Part shown: piece by piece, positions 9,869 through 20,554 of the stretch
Numbering within the stretch: the first letter of the stretch is position 1
Layout of the letters: every line of letters starts with the position of its first letter
NCBI RefSeq assembly: GCF_936270435.1
Contig: NZ_OW370567.1
Coordinates: forward strand, 1,437,973-1,501,972
From: Wolbachia endosymbiont of Oedothorax gibbosus
GTDB lineage: Bacteria; Pseudomonadota; Alphaproteobacteria; Rickettsiales; Anaplasmataceae
Direction: 5' to 3'
Length of the DNA stretch: 64,000 nt
Program-made: the position numbers and the translations under genes
Notes under the pieces: generated by a model
The model's database searches: none
Told to the model about the DNA's origin: nothing
The model's input: only the letters and a program-made list of their open reading frames with translations

Positions 9869-10447
9869 CTAACCACGTTGGTTAACAATATCTTCCATAG
9901 TTAGCCGCTCTGGCATTCTCATTGAATCACTAGTGACAAAAGTTTTTGGAGCACTGGCAACTTTTGTGATTTCCTGGTAATATCCATTCATATGCATAGG
10001 AGGGGATCGCATTAAATCCATATAGTTCGTTGCGTATCTAGTCTGACTTGTATCATCAGCCCCAGCAAGTGAGTTACCGTCAAGGTCCATATGTTCAGGT
10101 AGTCCATTTTTCATTTTTTCTTCTGCTCTTTTCCTTATTATTTCTTCTTCTAACTCAGCTTCAGTTTTTTCTGATTCTTCTACGGTATCTTTTTCTTCAC
10201 CTTCATCAACACTGCTATACCCTTCATCTTCTGAAACACCAGTAATTTCAGCAGGCTGTTCTTTTTTAGTTCTTATTTTATGAATCAGCGAAAGTAATAA
10301 GTAAGTAACTGCAGCGGCAGAAACGATAATGGCTATCTTTGCGGCAATGTGGATTGCTGTTAAAAATATTAAAGCTGATAAAGCTCCAGCTAATCCAGAC
10401 ACAATAACTTTATTTTTGCCCTTTGTTACATTTAGAATTGCCACCAT
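9869..10447 (-). CDS. Hypothetical membrane protein with acidic/charged tail
   Basis: 192 residues, not recognised. Two adjacent hydrophobic segments (about 15-35 and 37-53) are followed by a very charged Glu/Lys stretch (about 60-115, likely helical or disordered) and a polar C-terminus rich in Met, Pro and Ser. The topology would place the tail in the cytoplasm or, if secreted, outside. Its 3' end meets the glutamine-synthetase-like gene tail-to-tail with 3 bp between. Confidence 0.6.
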   Translation of the reverse strand: MVAILNVTKGKNKVIVSGLAGALSALIFLTAIHIAAKIAIIVSAAAVTYLLLSLIHKIRTKKEQPAEITGVSEDEGYSSVDEGEEKDTVEESEKTEAELEEEIIRKRAEEKMKNGLPEHMDLDGNSLAGADDTSQTRYATNYMDLMRSPPMHMNGYYQEITKVASAPKTFVTSDSMRMPERLTMEDIVNQRG

Positions 10448-10622
10448 AATAACCTCTCAAATACTGTTCTAGAATTATTATACAGAAATTTTCTTATACT
10501 TGCAACTTTGCGAAAATTTTAATTATTTGCGTAAAGTTTTAAAGCTATACAAGGATTAATTAATATGCAATGTATCTCGAATATAATATTGTACAAACGC
10601 ACATATTCAGTTAACATTCAAC

Positions 10623-13600
10623 ATGCAGAGCTTACTCATAGAGCGAAACAGGGCGGTGGTATTATTACTTATAGTAATTTTTATCTTCGGTTCATACGTT
10701 TATGTAAAAATGCCAAGGGAAAGTAACCCTGATATACAGATTCCTATAATCAGCGTGTTTGTTGGACTTCCTGGGATTTCTGCTCAAGATAGTGAAAAGC
10801 TATTAGTGCTTCCTATAGAAAACGAACTAAGATCCATCGAAGGTGTAAGAGAATTGAGAGCTTTTGCAACTAATGATGGTGCTCACATGATACTCGAATT
10901 TGGAACAGAGTATGATAATAAAGAAGTGCTCGATAATGTCCGTTCAAAGCTTTCAAACATAAAAGCGAAGTTACCTATTGAAGCGGAATCTCCAATAATA
11001 AATGAAATAAATTTGAGTCTATTTCCCATATTAAATGTCGGCTTAATTGGTAATTTGCCAGAAAGAGCCTTAACTGAAATAGCACGCAAGCTAAAGAAAG
11101 AAATAGAATCTCTGCCAAATGTTCTCAAAGTTGAAGTAGCGGGTATGCGTAAAGAAACAGTGGAAGTTATAATTGAGCCCACAGTTCTAACAAAATATAA
11201 CATTCAATCAAACGAAATATTCCAAGCTATATCAAGCAATAACAGACTAGTGGGAGCTGGGTCACTGGAAAATGATACCGGTAAATATTCGATTAAAATA
11301 TCAGGGTTATTAAAAGATATAGAAGATATTATGAATATTCCTATTAGATCTCAAGGCGATGCAGTTTTGAGAATCAAAGATATAGCAAAAGTATACCCTA
11401 GGTTTGAGGATCACCAAGGGTTTGCTCGCATTAATGGATTACCTAGTGTCGTGCTAGAAATTTCAAAACGTAACGGAAAAAACATAATAGACACAGTAAA
11501 TCAAGTAAAATACTTAATGGATAAGGCAAAAGATCAATTACCTGAAAATTTAAAAGTGGTGTACTTAAATGACCAGTCAAAAAACGTCCGCGATGTGCTT
11601 GATGACTTGGAAAACGGCATAATATTCGCTGTGTTGTTAATATTGATCATAATGATGCTTTCTATGGGAACAAGGATTGCTATTCTTGTGGCACTCTCGA
11701 TACCAGGTTCCTTTCTCATTGGGATAATAGCTCTTTACTTTATGGGCATAACTTTAAATATCGTTGTGCTCTTCAGTTTAATCATGGCTGTTGGCATGCT
11801 GGTTGATGATGCAATTGTGATCAGCGAATATGCCGATAGAAAGATGATCTGCGGAATGGACAAAGTAGAAGCCTTTCACACTTCAGTTCGTGATATGTTT
11901 TATCCGGTCTTATCATCAACGTTAACTAAATTGGCAGTGTTTTTTCCTCTGCTACTGTGGCCTGATACTGTTGGTAAATTCATGCAGTACATACCAATTA
12001 CAATAATTCTAACTTTGACTGGATCACTCATTATGGCTTTGGTTTTTATACCAACACTTGGTGCAATATTTGGTAAGCCTTCGATAACTTCAAAAAAAGA
12101 AATAAAAAAAATGAGTGCTATAGAAAGTGGTGAGATAAAAAATGCTGGGCCTATAATAAGAGCTTACATACGCATGCTAGAGAAGGTTTTGGATCATCCT
12201 AAAAAATTCGTATGTGCTACTGTATTCGTTTTGTTTTCATTTAGTGTGCTGTACTTTACTTTTGGTCCTGGAGTAAAGTTTTTTCCGAAAGTGGATTCAG
12301 ATAATATTTTAATCAGTGTTAAAGCAAAAGAAAGCTTATCAGCCAAAGAACGAGATTTGATACTAAAAGAAGTAGAAGAGCGTATTTTGAGCATTGAAAA
12401 AGAAATTCATGTTTCTTATGCTAGATCAGGAGTATTTTCAGATAATGTCATTGCCAAAATTCAATTAGAACTTATGGATTGGCGCTTCAGGCGAAAAGCT
12501 AAGCACATACTAAGTGATATAAGGAGCAGTGTGCAAGACATGAAGGGAGTAATAATTGATGTTCAAGAAGAAAAGTCAGGACCGTCGGTTGACAAGCCAA
12601 TACAAATTAACCTCAGCGGAAGTGCATCCAATCTGAATCTAGCAGCAGAGAAAATTCTAAAAATTATGGACCAACCTTCATCCGGGTTTATAAATATTCA
12701 AGATAGCAGATCAGCACCTGAAATAGAGTGGAATATGAGTGTTGATAAGAGTAAGGCTACAAGTTCTGAAGTAAGTGTTGCAACCATTGGCGATTTTATA
12801 AAGATGGTTACAAATGGAGTGTTGATTGGAAAATATAGACCAAATAACACGGATGAAGAAATCGATATTGTACTCCGTTTCCCCAGAAGGGACCGCAACA
12901 TGAAGACTATAGACAATCTTTTTATCAATACAGTTAATGGCCCGCATCCTATGAGCAACATAGTAAAATATGCTCCCGAAAAAAAGGTAAACAAACTAAA
13001 TAGGATTGATGGATTACGTACAGTGATAATTTCCGCTGATGTGGATACAGGCTATCTTGTTAATGAAAGAGTAAAGTTCATTCAGAATTCTATTGCCCAG
13101 GATTGGGACAAGGGAGTAAAAATTGATTTTAAAGGCGACAAAGAAGATCAACAAAAATCAGGAGCATTTTTGTTAAAGGCTTTTATATTAGCAATTACAC
13201 TAATGATATTGGTATTAGTGACACAATTTAATAATGTATACTATACATTTATCGTAATGACAGCAGTGTTTTTATCCACAACATGTGTGTTTTTTGTTTT
13301 TTTTCTTATCCAACAAGTTTTCGTAGTTGTTATGTGTGGAGTGGGGATAATTGCTTTGGCAGGAATTATAGTGAATAATAACATACTATTGCTTGATGCC
13401 TTTCATCACCAAATTAAGGTACACAAAAATGACATCAAGCGATGTGTAATAAACGCTGCAATTTCTCGCGTTAGGCCAATATTGCTTACCGTTGCAACCA
13501 CAGTTCTTGGTTTAATACCGATGATTACCAGGTTAAATATCAATTTTTTTACGCTACAAATCACATATGATGCTCCATCAAGTCAGTGGTGGGTTGACAT

Positions 13601-13697
13601 TTCAACAACCATAGCAAGTGGAATATTGGCTGCAACGGTTTTAACTTTATTCTTTACTCCGGCGTTGCTTGTCATACAAAGACATGAAAAAACTTGA
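10623..13697 (+). CDS. RND-family efflux transporter (AcrB/MexB-type inner-membrane pump)
   Basis: 1024 residues, normal for the hydrophobe/amphiphile RND family. A first transmembrane helix (about 10-28) is followed by a large periplasmic loop (PDIQIPIISVFVGLPG), a six-helix bundle containing the proton-relay pattern VGMLVDDAIV (Asp-Asp, about residue 395), a second loop and a second bundle ending in TVATTVLGLIPM. No membrane-fusion partner or outer-membrane channel gene is adjacent. The substrate is unknown. A further ATG shortly downstream is not better placed. Confidence 0.88.
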   Translation: MQSLLIERNRAVVLLLIVIFIFGSYVYVKMPRESNPDIQIPIISVFVGLPGISAQDSEKLLVLPIENELRSIEGVRELRAFATNDGAHMILEFGTEYDNKEVLDNVRSKLSNIKAKLPIEAESPIINEINLSLFPILNVGLIGNLPERALTEIARKLKKEIESLPNVLKVEVAGMRKETVEVIIEPTVLTKYNIQSNEIFQAISSNNRLVGAGSLENDTGKYSIKISGLLKDIEDIMNIPIRSQGDAVLRIKDIAKVYPRFEDHQGFARINGLPSVVLEISKRNGKNIIDTVNQVKYLMDKAKDQLPENLKVVYLNDQSKNVRDVLDDLENGIIFAVLLILIIMMLSMGTRIAILVALSIPGSFLIGIIALYFMGITLNIVVLFSLIMAVGMLVDDAIVISEYADRKMICGMDKVEAFHTSVRDMFYPVLSSTLTKLAVFFPLLLWPDTVGKFMQYIPITIILTLTGSLIMALVFIPTLGAIFGKPSITSKKEIKKMSAIESGEIKNAGPIIRAYIRMLEKVLDHPKKFVCATVFVLFSFSVLYFTFGPGVKFFPKVDSDNILISVKAKESLSAKERDLILKEVEERILSIEKEIHVSYARSGVFSDNVIAKIQLELMDWRFRRKAKHILSDIRSSVQDMKGVIIDVQEEKSGPSVDKPIQINLSGSASNLNLAAEKILKIMDQPSSGFINIQDSRSAPEIEWNMSVDKSKATSSEVSVATIGDFIKMVTNGVLIGKYRPNNTDEEIDIVLRFPRRDRNMKTIDNLFINTVNGPHPMSNIVKYAPEKKVNKLNRIDGLRTVIISADVDTGYLVNERVKFIQNSIAQDWDKGVKIDFKGDKEDQQKSGAFLLKAFILAITLMILVLVTQFNNVYYTFIVMTAVFLSTTCVFFVFFLIQQVFVVVMCGVGIIALAGIIVNNNILLLDAFHHQIKVHKNDIKRCVINAAISRVRPILLTVATTVLGLIPMITRLNINFFTLQITYDAPSSQWWVDISTTIASGILAATVLTLFFTPALLVIQRHEKT

Positions 13698-13783
13698 CTT
13701 AAATTAGCAATCATTTAACATTTAAGATAGCGCTTTGCCCGTTGAAGCTATAATTATAACTAATTACATTGGATTTATTTATT

Positions 13784-15346
13784 ATGATTGCTAATCGTAA
13801 AAGCAGTGTTAAGCAGAAAAGTAACAAGAATAACATAGTTGGAAGCCTTGATGTAATAAAAACAGCAGGAGAGCTTTCACTTCAAAAAGGTTTAGATTTT
13901 AATGTTGTAATAAAGGCACTGGAAAGTGCTATAGAAGCAGTGGCTTATCAAAAATATGGTAGCAAAAGTAAAATTGTAGTTAATATAGATAGAAACACAG
14001 GCAAAGTTACTTCATATAGAAAACTAAAAGTTATTGATGATGAATCAAATGAAAAAGAGAATACTGAGTGTGAATCAATTACGCTGACACAAGCTAAATT
14101 AATAAAAGGAGATGCAAAAGTTGGAGATATTGTTAGTGAATTGCTCTCTCTTAACACTGATCTTGCTTCAGCAAGAATTGCCCAGCAAAAGATTGCTCAA
14201 ATAATTAAAGATGAAGAGTCAAAAAAGCAATATGAGGAATTTAAAGATAAGGCGGGAGAAATAAGGTATGGTATTGTTAAACAAGTAGAATATTCAGATC
14301 TTATTATAGACATAAATGGCACTAGGGCATACCTTCCTTTGCGAAATTTGACCGGTGGTGAATCATTTCGTGAAGGCGATAAGGTTAAAGCTTACATACA
14401 GACTGTTAAGCGCTCTGATGATGGACGTCAAATTATTCTTTCTAGGACTCATGAAGGCTTTTTAGAGGCATTATTAAATCAAGAAATACCAGAAATTGCT
14501 GATGGGTTAGTAACAATTAAAGGTATAGCTAGAGACGCCGGCTCAAGGTCTAAGGTTGCTGTTTTCTCTCCTGACAAGAACATTGATCCAGTAGGTGCTT
14601 GTGTTGGAGTTAAGGGAGATAGAATAAAAACTATTATACACGAATTAAATGGTGAAAAAATTGACGTTATAAATTACTCCTCAGATTTGGGTCAATTTGT
14701 TATTAAAGCCATTACTCCTGCAGAAGTATCGAAGGTTATTATTGATGAAAATGAAAATTGCATAGAATTAATAGTTGCTGAAGATCAATTGAGTTTAGCC
14801 ATAGGAAAAAAGGGCCAGAATGTAAGATTAGCTTCAGAGCTTGTTGGATGGAAAATTGAGATATTAAGCACTCAGCAAGAATCAGAAAGGCGAAGTAAAG
14901 AACTGAGTCAATGTTCAGCTTTATTTGCTGAAGCTTTAAACTTAGAAGAGATTATGGGTCAGCTATTGGTAACAGAAGGTTTTTCAAGCGTAGAAGATAT
15001 ATCCAGCGCTTCAATTAAAGAGCTTGCTTCAATAGAGGGCTTTAATGAGGATATTGCAAACGAACTTCATAATAGAGCAAATAAGTACCTGAAAGCAGAA
15101 AATGATAGAAAAATAGAAGAGCTAAAAAGTCTAGGTATGGAAGATGATGTAATCAATTTAACTTTATCAATAGACAATAAAATTGCTCTTAGTAAACATG
15201 ATATTAAGACTTTAGAGGACATAGCAGATTTATCAAGTTATGAGTTTTGCAGCATACTCTCTTCCTCAGCTGATAGTAAAGAAAATCTAAAAGATACAGT
15301 AGACTCAATAATCATAGAAGCACGTAAAAAGCTTGGGTTAATATAA
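13784..15346 (+). CDS. nusA: Transcription termination/antitermination factor NusA
   Basis: 520 residues from the ATG at 13784; the frame can also start at a TTG at 13769, which I consider less likely. Order: NusA N-terminal domain, S1 domain (about 125-200, YGIVKQVEYSDLIIDINGTRAYLP), two KH domains (GACVGVKGDRI; LAIGKKGQNVRLA) and C-terminal helix-hairpin-helix acidic repeats. It binds RNA polymerase to modulate pausing, termination and antitermination. First gene of nusA-infB-rbfA; infB follows after 9 bp. Confidence 0.95.
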   Translation: MIANRKSSVKQKSNKNNIVGSLDVIKTAGELSLQKGLDFNVVIKALESAIEAVAYQKYGSKSKIVVNIDRNTGKVTSYRKLKVIDDESNEKENTECESITLTQAKLIKGDAKVGDIVSELLSLNTDLASARIAQQKIAQIIKDEESKKQYEEFKDKAGEIRYGIVKQVEYSDLIIDINGTRAYLPLRNLTGGESFREGDKVKAYIQTVKRSDDGRQIILSRTHEGFLEALLNQEIPEIADGLVTIKGIARDAGSRSKVAVFSPDKNIDPVGACVGVKGDRIKTIIHELNGEKIDVINYSSDLGQFVIKAITPAEVSKVIIDENENCIELIVAEDQLSLAIGKKGQNVRLASELVGWKIEILSTQQESERRSKELSQCSALFAEALNLEEIMGQLLVTEGFSSVEDISSASIKELASIEGFNEDIANELHNRANKYLKAENDRKIEELKSLGMEDDVINLTLSIDNKIALSKHDIKTLEDIADLSSYEFCSILSSSADSKENLKDTVDSIIIEARKKLGLI

Positions 15347-15355
15347 TAAAATAAT

Positions 15356-17680
15356 ATGAATAATGAAGATATCAGTAATAAAAAATTAACGCTCCAAGGC
15401 TTAAGCAAGCTTAAATTAGACCTCAATTTAAATTCTTCAGCTAGCCCAAGTACTGGAGCTACAATAGTAAAAAAAAGAAGAAAAAAATCTCATGATGCAG
15501 AGGAACATAATTTATTTGACGGGAGTAAATTAGGTTCTTTAACAGAGAAAGAACAAATTTTCCGCATTAATGCTGTGCAGAATGCTGCTTTGCTGAAAGA
15601 AAGAAATCAGAGAGAAGAAAAAGAGAAAACAGCAAAAGAAGACAGCAATAAACAGATTGACGAGAAAAATGAAGCGGACACTTTATCTAAGGAAATAAAT
15701 AAGCAAGTTTTAAGTAATACCCACTTAGTTGAACCAAAAGAAGATAGTATTGACTATGAGGGCGACGATAAAAAGTCTTCTAAAGTCAACAAAGATATAT
15801 ATTCTAAGCATTCTAAACTGGTAATTGCACAGGCAATAGATGAAAAAACTGAACAACCCCCTGTATTTAAGCAAAGATTTGGTATAAGAAGTAGAAAGTC
15901 AAAGTTTACCAAGGGTAAAAATATATCAAGAGAAGTTATTATACCAGACAAAATAACTATCAGGGAGTTATCTATTCGTATGGCAGAAGACAGCAAGAGT
16001 GTGCTAAAAATGTTCAAAGAAGAAGTTGGTGAGAGTTATAGAGTAGATGATCTGGTGGATCCAGATATAGCATGTGAAATAGTGGAAAAATTTAATCATA
16101 CGGCTAAGCGAGTGAGTGATGACGACAAAGAAAAGGATTTATTTTTTATAGAAGACAGAGAAAGCCTGCCTAAAAAACCTAAACCACCAGTCGTCACTTT
16201 TATGGGACACGTCGATCATGGTAAAACCTCATTGCTCGATGCATTTCGTGAATCTAATGTTGCAGAAAGAGAGTCAGGTGGGATAACTCAACACATAGGT
16301 GCTTATCAAATAACGACAAAAGATAAGCAAAAAATTACTTTTATTGATACACCAGGACATGAAGCGTTCACTGCGATGCGTGCACGTGGTGCCAATATTA
16401 CTAATATAGTTGTAATAGTAGTTGCAGCTGATGATGGAATCATGAAACAAACAGTTGAAGCAATAAATCATGCAAAAGCAGCAAATGTTTCTATTATAGT
16501 TGCTATTAATAAAATTGATAAATCTGAGCCTGGTGATGTAGAAAAAATAATTAATAGTTTGCCTCAATATGATCTCATTCCTGAAAAGCTTGGTGGTGAT
16601 GTTATGATTGTGCCAGTATCAGCAAAAAAGAAAACTAATTTAGATAAACTAGAAGAGGCGATTTTGTTAATCGCTGAATTAATGAAGCTAGAAGCAATAG
16701 AAGATTGTCGAGCACTTGGATGGGTAATAGAATCCAAAATAGATAAAGCGAAAGGAATATCAGCTACATTGATAGTTGAGGAAGGAACGTTAAAGGTTGG
16801 TGATATATTGGTAGTTGGTACAACATACAGCAAAGTACGTAGTATGGTTAATCACCTTGGTCAAAGAGAAAAAGCAGCACTACCCTCCGCTCCAATTGAA
16901 ATTACTGGTTTAAATGGTGTGCCAAATGCTGGAGATAAATTTGTTGTTGTAAATTCCGAAAAGCAGGCGCGTGAAATTGTTGAATACAGGCTAGAGTTGA
17001 TCAAGAAAAAGAAAGAAGATTCAGATGACAATAATTTAGATATATTCAGTCGTAATAACAGTGAAACAGAAGAACTATCTGTAGTTTTAAAGTGCGATGT
17101 AACTGGTTCTATTGAAGCAATATCAAGTTCAATTGATAAACTCGGTAAAGACCAAGTGAAACTAAATATCCTACACAAAGCAGTAGGAGGGATAACAGAT
17201 TCAGATGTGCTGCTTGCAGAAGCATCAAGTGCAGTAATTTTAGCTTTTAATGTAAAAGTGGACTCAAAAATAAGGGACTTGGCAAAACAAAAAGGTGTAG
17301 AAATACATACTTATAACATAATATACGAGCTCATTGACGACATGAGAATGTATTTAACTAAAATGTTAAAGCCTGTTACACGAGAGGTTCGTGTTGGCTT
17401 TGCATCTGTGAGACAAATATTTAATGTATCTAAAGCTGGTAATATCATTGGATGTTACGTAAGTGATGGAGTCATAAGAAAAGATTCTTTAATTAAGGTA
17501 GTGCGTGGTGGCAAATTGGTGCATGAAGGAAAGTTAAAAGCACTACGTAGATTTAAAGATGATGTTAAAGAAGTAGGTGTAAACTTTGAATGCGGAGTAT
17601 CACTAGAGGGTAATATCGATATTAAAGTTGGAGATATTTTGGAAGCTTATCAATTAGTGCAAGAAGAAAGGGTGTTATAG
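15356..17680 (+). CDS. infB: Translation initiation factor IF-2
   Basis: 774 residues. A charged, poorly conserved N-terminus (about 1-190) precedes the IF2 N2 domain. The GTPase domain has G1 GHVDHGKTS (about 284), G3 DTPGHEAF, G4 NKID and G5 VSAKK. It is followed by the EF-Tu-like domain II, the IF-2 C1 domain and the C-terminal fMet-tRNA-binding domain. It places initiator tRNA on the 30S subunit. rbfA starts 9 bp after its stop. Confidence 0.97.
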   Translation: MNNEDISNKKLTLQGLSKLKLDLNLNSSASPSTGATIVKKRRKKSHDAEEHNLFDGSKLGSLTEKEQIFRINAVQNAALLKERNQREEKEKTAKEDSNKQIDEKNEADTLSKEINKQVLSNTHLVEPKEDSIDYEGDDKKSSKVNKDIYSKHSKLVIAQAIDEKTEQPPVFKQRFGIRSRKSKFTKGKNISREVIIPDKITIRELSIRMAEDSKSVLKMFKEEVGESYRVDDLVDPDIACEIVEKFNHTAKRVSDDDKEKDLFFIEDRESLPKKPKPPVVTFMGHVDHGKTSLLDAFRESNVAERESGGITQHIGAYQITTKDKQKITFIDTPGHEAFTAMRARGANITNIVVIVVAADDGIMKQTVEAINHAKAANVSIIVAINKIDKSEPGDVEKIINSLPQYDLIPEKLGGDVMIVPVSAKKKTNLDKLEEAILLIAELMKLEAIEDCRALGWVIESKIDKAKGISATLIVEEGTLKVGDILVVGTTYSKVRSMVNHLGQREKAALPSAPIEITGLNGVPNAGDKFVVVNSEKQAREIVEYRLELIKKKKEDSDDNNLDIFSRNNSETEELSVVLKCDVTGSIEAISSSIDKLGKDQVKLNILHKAVGGITDSDVLLAEASSAVILAFNVKVDSKIRDLAKQKGVEIHTYNIIYELIDDMRMYLTKMLKPVTREVRVGFASVRQIFNVSKAGNIIGCYVSDGVIRKDSLIKVVRGGKLVHEGKLKALRRFKDDVKEVGVNFECGVSLEGNIDIKVGDILEAYQLVQEERVL

Positions 17681-17689
17681 TAGCTGGAT

Positions 17690-18088
17690 ATGAAAAAGGA
17701 AATTAGAAACCTAAAAATAGCATCGGTATTGCATAGAGCAATATCAAGAGTCCTAATGGAAGGTAAGGTGTTCAATAAAAATGTAGCGGTATCTGACGTA
17801 AAATTAAGTAAAGATTTGAAAAAAGCAGATGTATATATTGTGTTATCTTCATTGAATATTCAAGTAGCTGACTACTCAGATTCAGAAAAAAGACACACTG
17901 GAGATCCTTCTGAGAATAACTGTGATATTAACACTGTTGTTAATGAAATGAACCAGTCTGCATGGTCAATACGTAAATCTATATTGTGTTATGTTGATTT
18001 GCGGTTTATACCTGAGTTAGTTTTCAAGCCTGATTTAGCGTTTGATAATTTTGTTAATGTAAGCAAAATATTACATAATCACACTTAA
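17690..18088 (+). CDS. rbfA: Ribosome-binding factor A
   Basis: 132 residues, typical for RbfA. The single KH-like domain is visible (LHRAISRVLMEGKV; DVKLSKDLKKADVYIVLS; LRFIPELVFKPD). It matures the 30S subunit's 16S 5' end. The usual partner order nusA-infB-rbfA is kept; ubiA follows after 3 bp, so the four genes probably share a transcript. Confidence 0.93.
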   Translation: MKKEIRNLKIASVLHRAISRVLMEGKVFNKNVAVSDVKLSKDLKKADVYIVLSSLNIQVADYSDSEKRHTGDPSENNCDINTVVNEMNQSAWSIRKSILCYVDLRFIPELVFKPDLAFDNFVNVSKILHNHT

Positions 18089-18091
18089 TTA

Positions 18092-18949
18092 ATGTATTTC
18101 AACCATTACTTTTCATTAATGAGATTGCATAGTTTAACAGGTTTGTGGCTTGTGCTATTTCCTAGTTTGAGCGGTATTCTTTTAGCCTCAACTTCTCTAT
18201 CGTATCAGGCTCTTTTTCTCCTTGTTTTGTTTACTATAGGCGCATTTTTAATGAGACCTGCAGGGTGCATAATCAATGATATTTTCGATAGAGAAATAGA
18301 TGCGCACGTTGAACGAACAAAATATAGGCCACTTGCAAGTGGTGCATTGAACATAAAGCAGGCTTTGGCTTTACTTTCACTGTTACTGTCTATTGCCCTG
18401 ATAATCTTATTATTAACTAATAAAACTACACTTATACTTGGAATAATCTCAATGTGTATGATAGCTACTTACCCTTTATTAAAGCGGTATGTTTGGTGGC
18501 CACAATTGTTCTTAGGGTTTACCTTCAATATGGGATCGCTCATGGGCTCAGCAGCAATAATAAACCAGATCAGTATAGAATCCTTGCTGTTTTATATAGG
18601 ATGCGTCTTTTGGACACTTAGCTATGACACCATATATGCTCATCAAGATAAAAAAGATGATGAAAAACTCGGAATGAAATCTACCGCATTATATTTTGGT
18701 GATACAACAAAATCTTGGTTGAAAAGATTTTATTTAATATCTCTTATGGCGTGGCTATATGCTGGTATCTTATCATCATTAAATAACATTTTTTATATTG
18801 CTCTACTTGCTGTAGGGTTCATATTTCACCGCCAATACAAAAATTTCAATCCTGACGATCCAAGTCAATGCATGTCCATATTTAAAAATAATTCCTACGT
18901 AGGGCTGCTTCTCTTTTTTGGCATCCTTTTAGATAGAATTATCACCTAG
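18092..18949 (+). CDS. ubiA: 4-hydroxybenzoate polyprenyltransferase UbiA
   Basis: 285 residues with about eight membrane helices. Both Asp-rich prenyl-diphosphate motifs are visible: NDIFDREID (about residue 65) and YDTIYAHQDKKDD (about 183). It attaches the polyprenyl tail to 4-hydroxybenzoate in ubiquinone synthesis at the inner membrane. It begins 3 bp after rbfA, an arrangement that suggests co-transcription. Confidence 0.93.
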   Translation: MYFNHYFSLMRLHSLTGLWLVLFPSLSGILLASTSLSYQALFLLVLFTIGAFLMRPAGCIINDIFDREIDAHVERTKYRPLASGALNIKQALALLSLLLSIALIILLLTNKTTLILGIISMCMIATYPLLKRYVWWPQLFLGFTFNMGSLMGSAAIINQISIESLLFYIGCVFWTLSYDTIYAHQDKKDDEKLGMKSTALYFGDTTKSWLKRFYLISLMAWLYAGILSSLNNIFYIALLAVGFIFHRQYKNFNPDDPSQCMSIFKNNSYVGLLLFFGILLDRIIT

Positions 18950-18990
18950 GTCTCAAGAGTTTTGGCTCTAATAAACTCAGGTAGCCCGCA

Positions 18991-19471
18991 GAAACAAAAA
19001 AACTTCCTTGACAAACTCCGCCAGTCCCCTTATCATGAAACTGAAGCTATTTATTTACCTTCGCAATCTGCAGATTAAAACGACAAAGGGAACTTTGTAT
19101 TTGGCGTAAATCATGCTTAATTTTTTGCACTATGTGCACCTCATGTCTTTATAAAACTTCTGGGTTTCTACCTATACAAGCCGAAACGCGCTTATAAAGC
19201 GTTTAAGACATCAAAAGACGTCAAATAGAACAAGGGAGAATTTGAATACTAGCTACCCTAGGTTTTCTTTGCCTTTTTTTCTGCTTAGTAAATTTCTTAA
19301 CGTTTATAATTTAGGTTAGTTGTATTTAAAAGCGGCTGAATCGTAGCGTTTAGAATAAAAAACGCCAATATTTTGAAGTACATATAAATAACTAGTTAAC
19401 CACGGGGCTTCTTTTGCCTTTTTTTTCGTTTGGTAAATTTCTTAATATTTATGACTAAAAGAGCCCAAGAG
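18991..19471 (+). repeat. Dispersed intergenic repeat, copy A
   Basis: Non-coding stretch of about 480 bp that recurs at 49302-49752 (same strand) and 38745-39195 (opposite strand). Landmarks shared by all: CCCCTTATCATGA, a TTTTTTGCACTATGTGCACC block with an internal palindrome, GAAACGCGCT, and two related modules of T-rich DNA each followed by GGTAAATTTCTTAA or AGTAAATTTCTTAA. Copy A is the most diverged. It is split from its downstream flank by an IS982 insertion. Confidence 0.8.
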
Positions 19472-20452
19472 ACCTCAGTTATGGATTAGAAAATAGATAA
19501 AAGTATAACTAAGAAGAGGGAAACAGGGTAAACTCGAGTATTTTAGTAATAATAAGAGGTTACCCATGAAGAAAGATATTACAGAACTGTACTGTTGCGT
19601 CGAGGATTTTTGTCGTGCGGTAGATGATAATTTTGCAAATAGGTTCTTATCAAACGGCAAAAAACCAACCAGAGTACCAGAAATAGCGCACTCAGAAATT
19701 CTAACCATAATCCTATTATACCATAAATCACCATGTAAAAACTTCAAGGCTTTTTATCTTTGTTATCTTCAGTTATTCTATAGATCAGAGTTTTCAAAGC
19801 TGCCTTCATATCACAGATTTATTGCCTTAAAGCCGCGAGTTTTGTGGTATTTAGCATTACTTTTGCAATGGTTTTGTGAACAAGCAAAAATGACCGGGAT
19901 TTCCTACATAGATTCTACTTCAATAGCAGTATGCCATCGAAAAAGAATCTCAAGAAATAAGGTTTTCAAAGGATTAGCAGAGTTAGGAAAGAATACTTAC
20001 GGCTGGTTTTTTGGTTTTAAATTACATGTAGTAATCAATGAAATAGGTGAAATTCAAGGTGTTACGCTAACCAGAGGTAACGTCGATGACAGAAAACCTG
20101 TACCAACTCTAACCAAAAAACTAACTGGACTTTTGTTTGGAGATAAGGGCTATATAAAGAAAGAGCTCTTTGAGAAACTATTCGATAGAGGTCTAAAACT
20201 CGTCACTAAAGTGAAAAAAGGTATGAAAAATGCACTGATTTCGCTGAAAGAGAAGATTTTACTAGGGAAAAGATCGATTGTTGAAACGGTTTTTGGCTGC
20301 CTAAAAAACAAATTTGAACTTGAGCACACTCGGCATAGATCCACAGTAAATTTCTTGGTACATATTTTTTCTACCCTCATTTCTTATTCAATGCAATCGA
20401 AAAAGCCCTGTATTTCTCAGCTTTACTTCGTTGGTTAATCCATAACTGGGGT
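19472..20452 (+). mobile_element. IS982-family insertion sequence, copy 1
   Basis: 981 bp with 18-bp imperfect terminal inverted repeats: left ACCTCAGTTATGGATTAG, right reverse complement ACCCCAGTTATGGATTAA. It is flanked by the 5-bp direct repeat AAGAG (19467-19471 and 20453-20457). The uninterrupted target context is seen in repeat copy C at about 49741-49752, which confirms both boundaries. Confidence 0.93.
19566..20438 (+). CDS. IS982-family transposase, copy 1
   Basis: 290 residues, full length for the family. The DDE residues are visible in YIDSTSIAVCHR, LLFGDKGYI and IVETVFGCLKNKFELEHTRHRS. The translation is identical in the copies at 21105, 37739, 54705 and 56311, which argues for very recent spread and probable activity. 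Confidence 0.93.
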   Translation: MKKDITELYCCVEDFCRAVDDNFANRFLSNGKKPTRVPEIAHSEILTIILLYHKSPCKNFKAFYLCYLQLFYRSEFSKLPSYHRFIALKPRVLWYLALLLQWFCEQAKMTGISYIDSTSIAVCHRKRISRNKVFKGLAELGKNTYGWFFGFKLHVVINEIGEIQGVTLTRGNVDDRKPVPTLTKKLTGLLFGDKGYIKKELFEKLFDRGLKLVTKVKKGMKNALISLKEKILLGKRSIVETVFGCLKNKFELEHTRHRSTVNFLVHIFSTLISYSMQSKKPCISQLYFVG

Positions 20453-20460
20453 AAGAGAGG

Positions 20461-20554
20461 TCAGCGCGTGACGCTGGAATCCAGTTTTCCATATAATCTC
20501 ATTGAAAACGTTTTTCTGTGCTAGTTTACAAGCAAACTTTCCTGGATCCCAGTG
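20461..20554. repeat. Palindromic intergenic repeat (TGGATCCCAGTG/GTGACGCTGGAATCC type)
   Basis: About 94 bp bounded by complementary arms (GTGACGCTGGAATCCAG and CTGGATCCCAGTG). A related inverted copy lies at 37557-37692. It resembles the Wolbachia palindromic elements described in the literature; that link is from memory of the motif and not from a search. Confidence 0.65.

Noticed and set aside
13272..13281. TTATCCACA-like DnaA box inside the RND pump gene.
   Set aside because: Single occurrence within a conserved coding region; expected by chance in AT-rich DNA.
19475..19747. 90-residue minus-strand frame repeated at every IS982 copy.
   Set aside because: It is antisense to the transposase start in each copy and carries no recognisable features.
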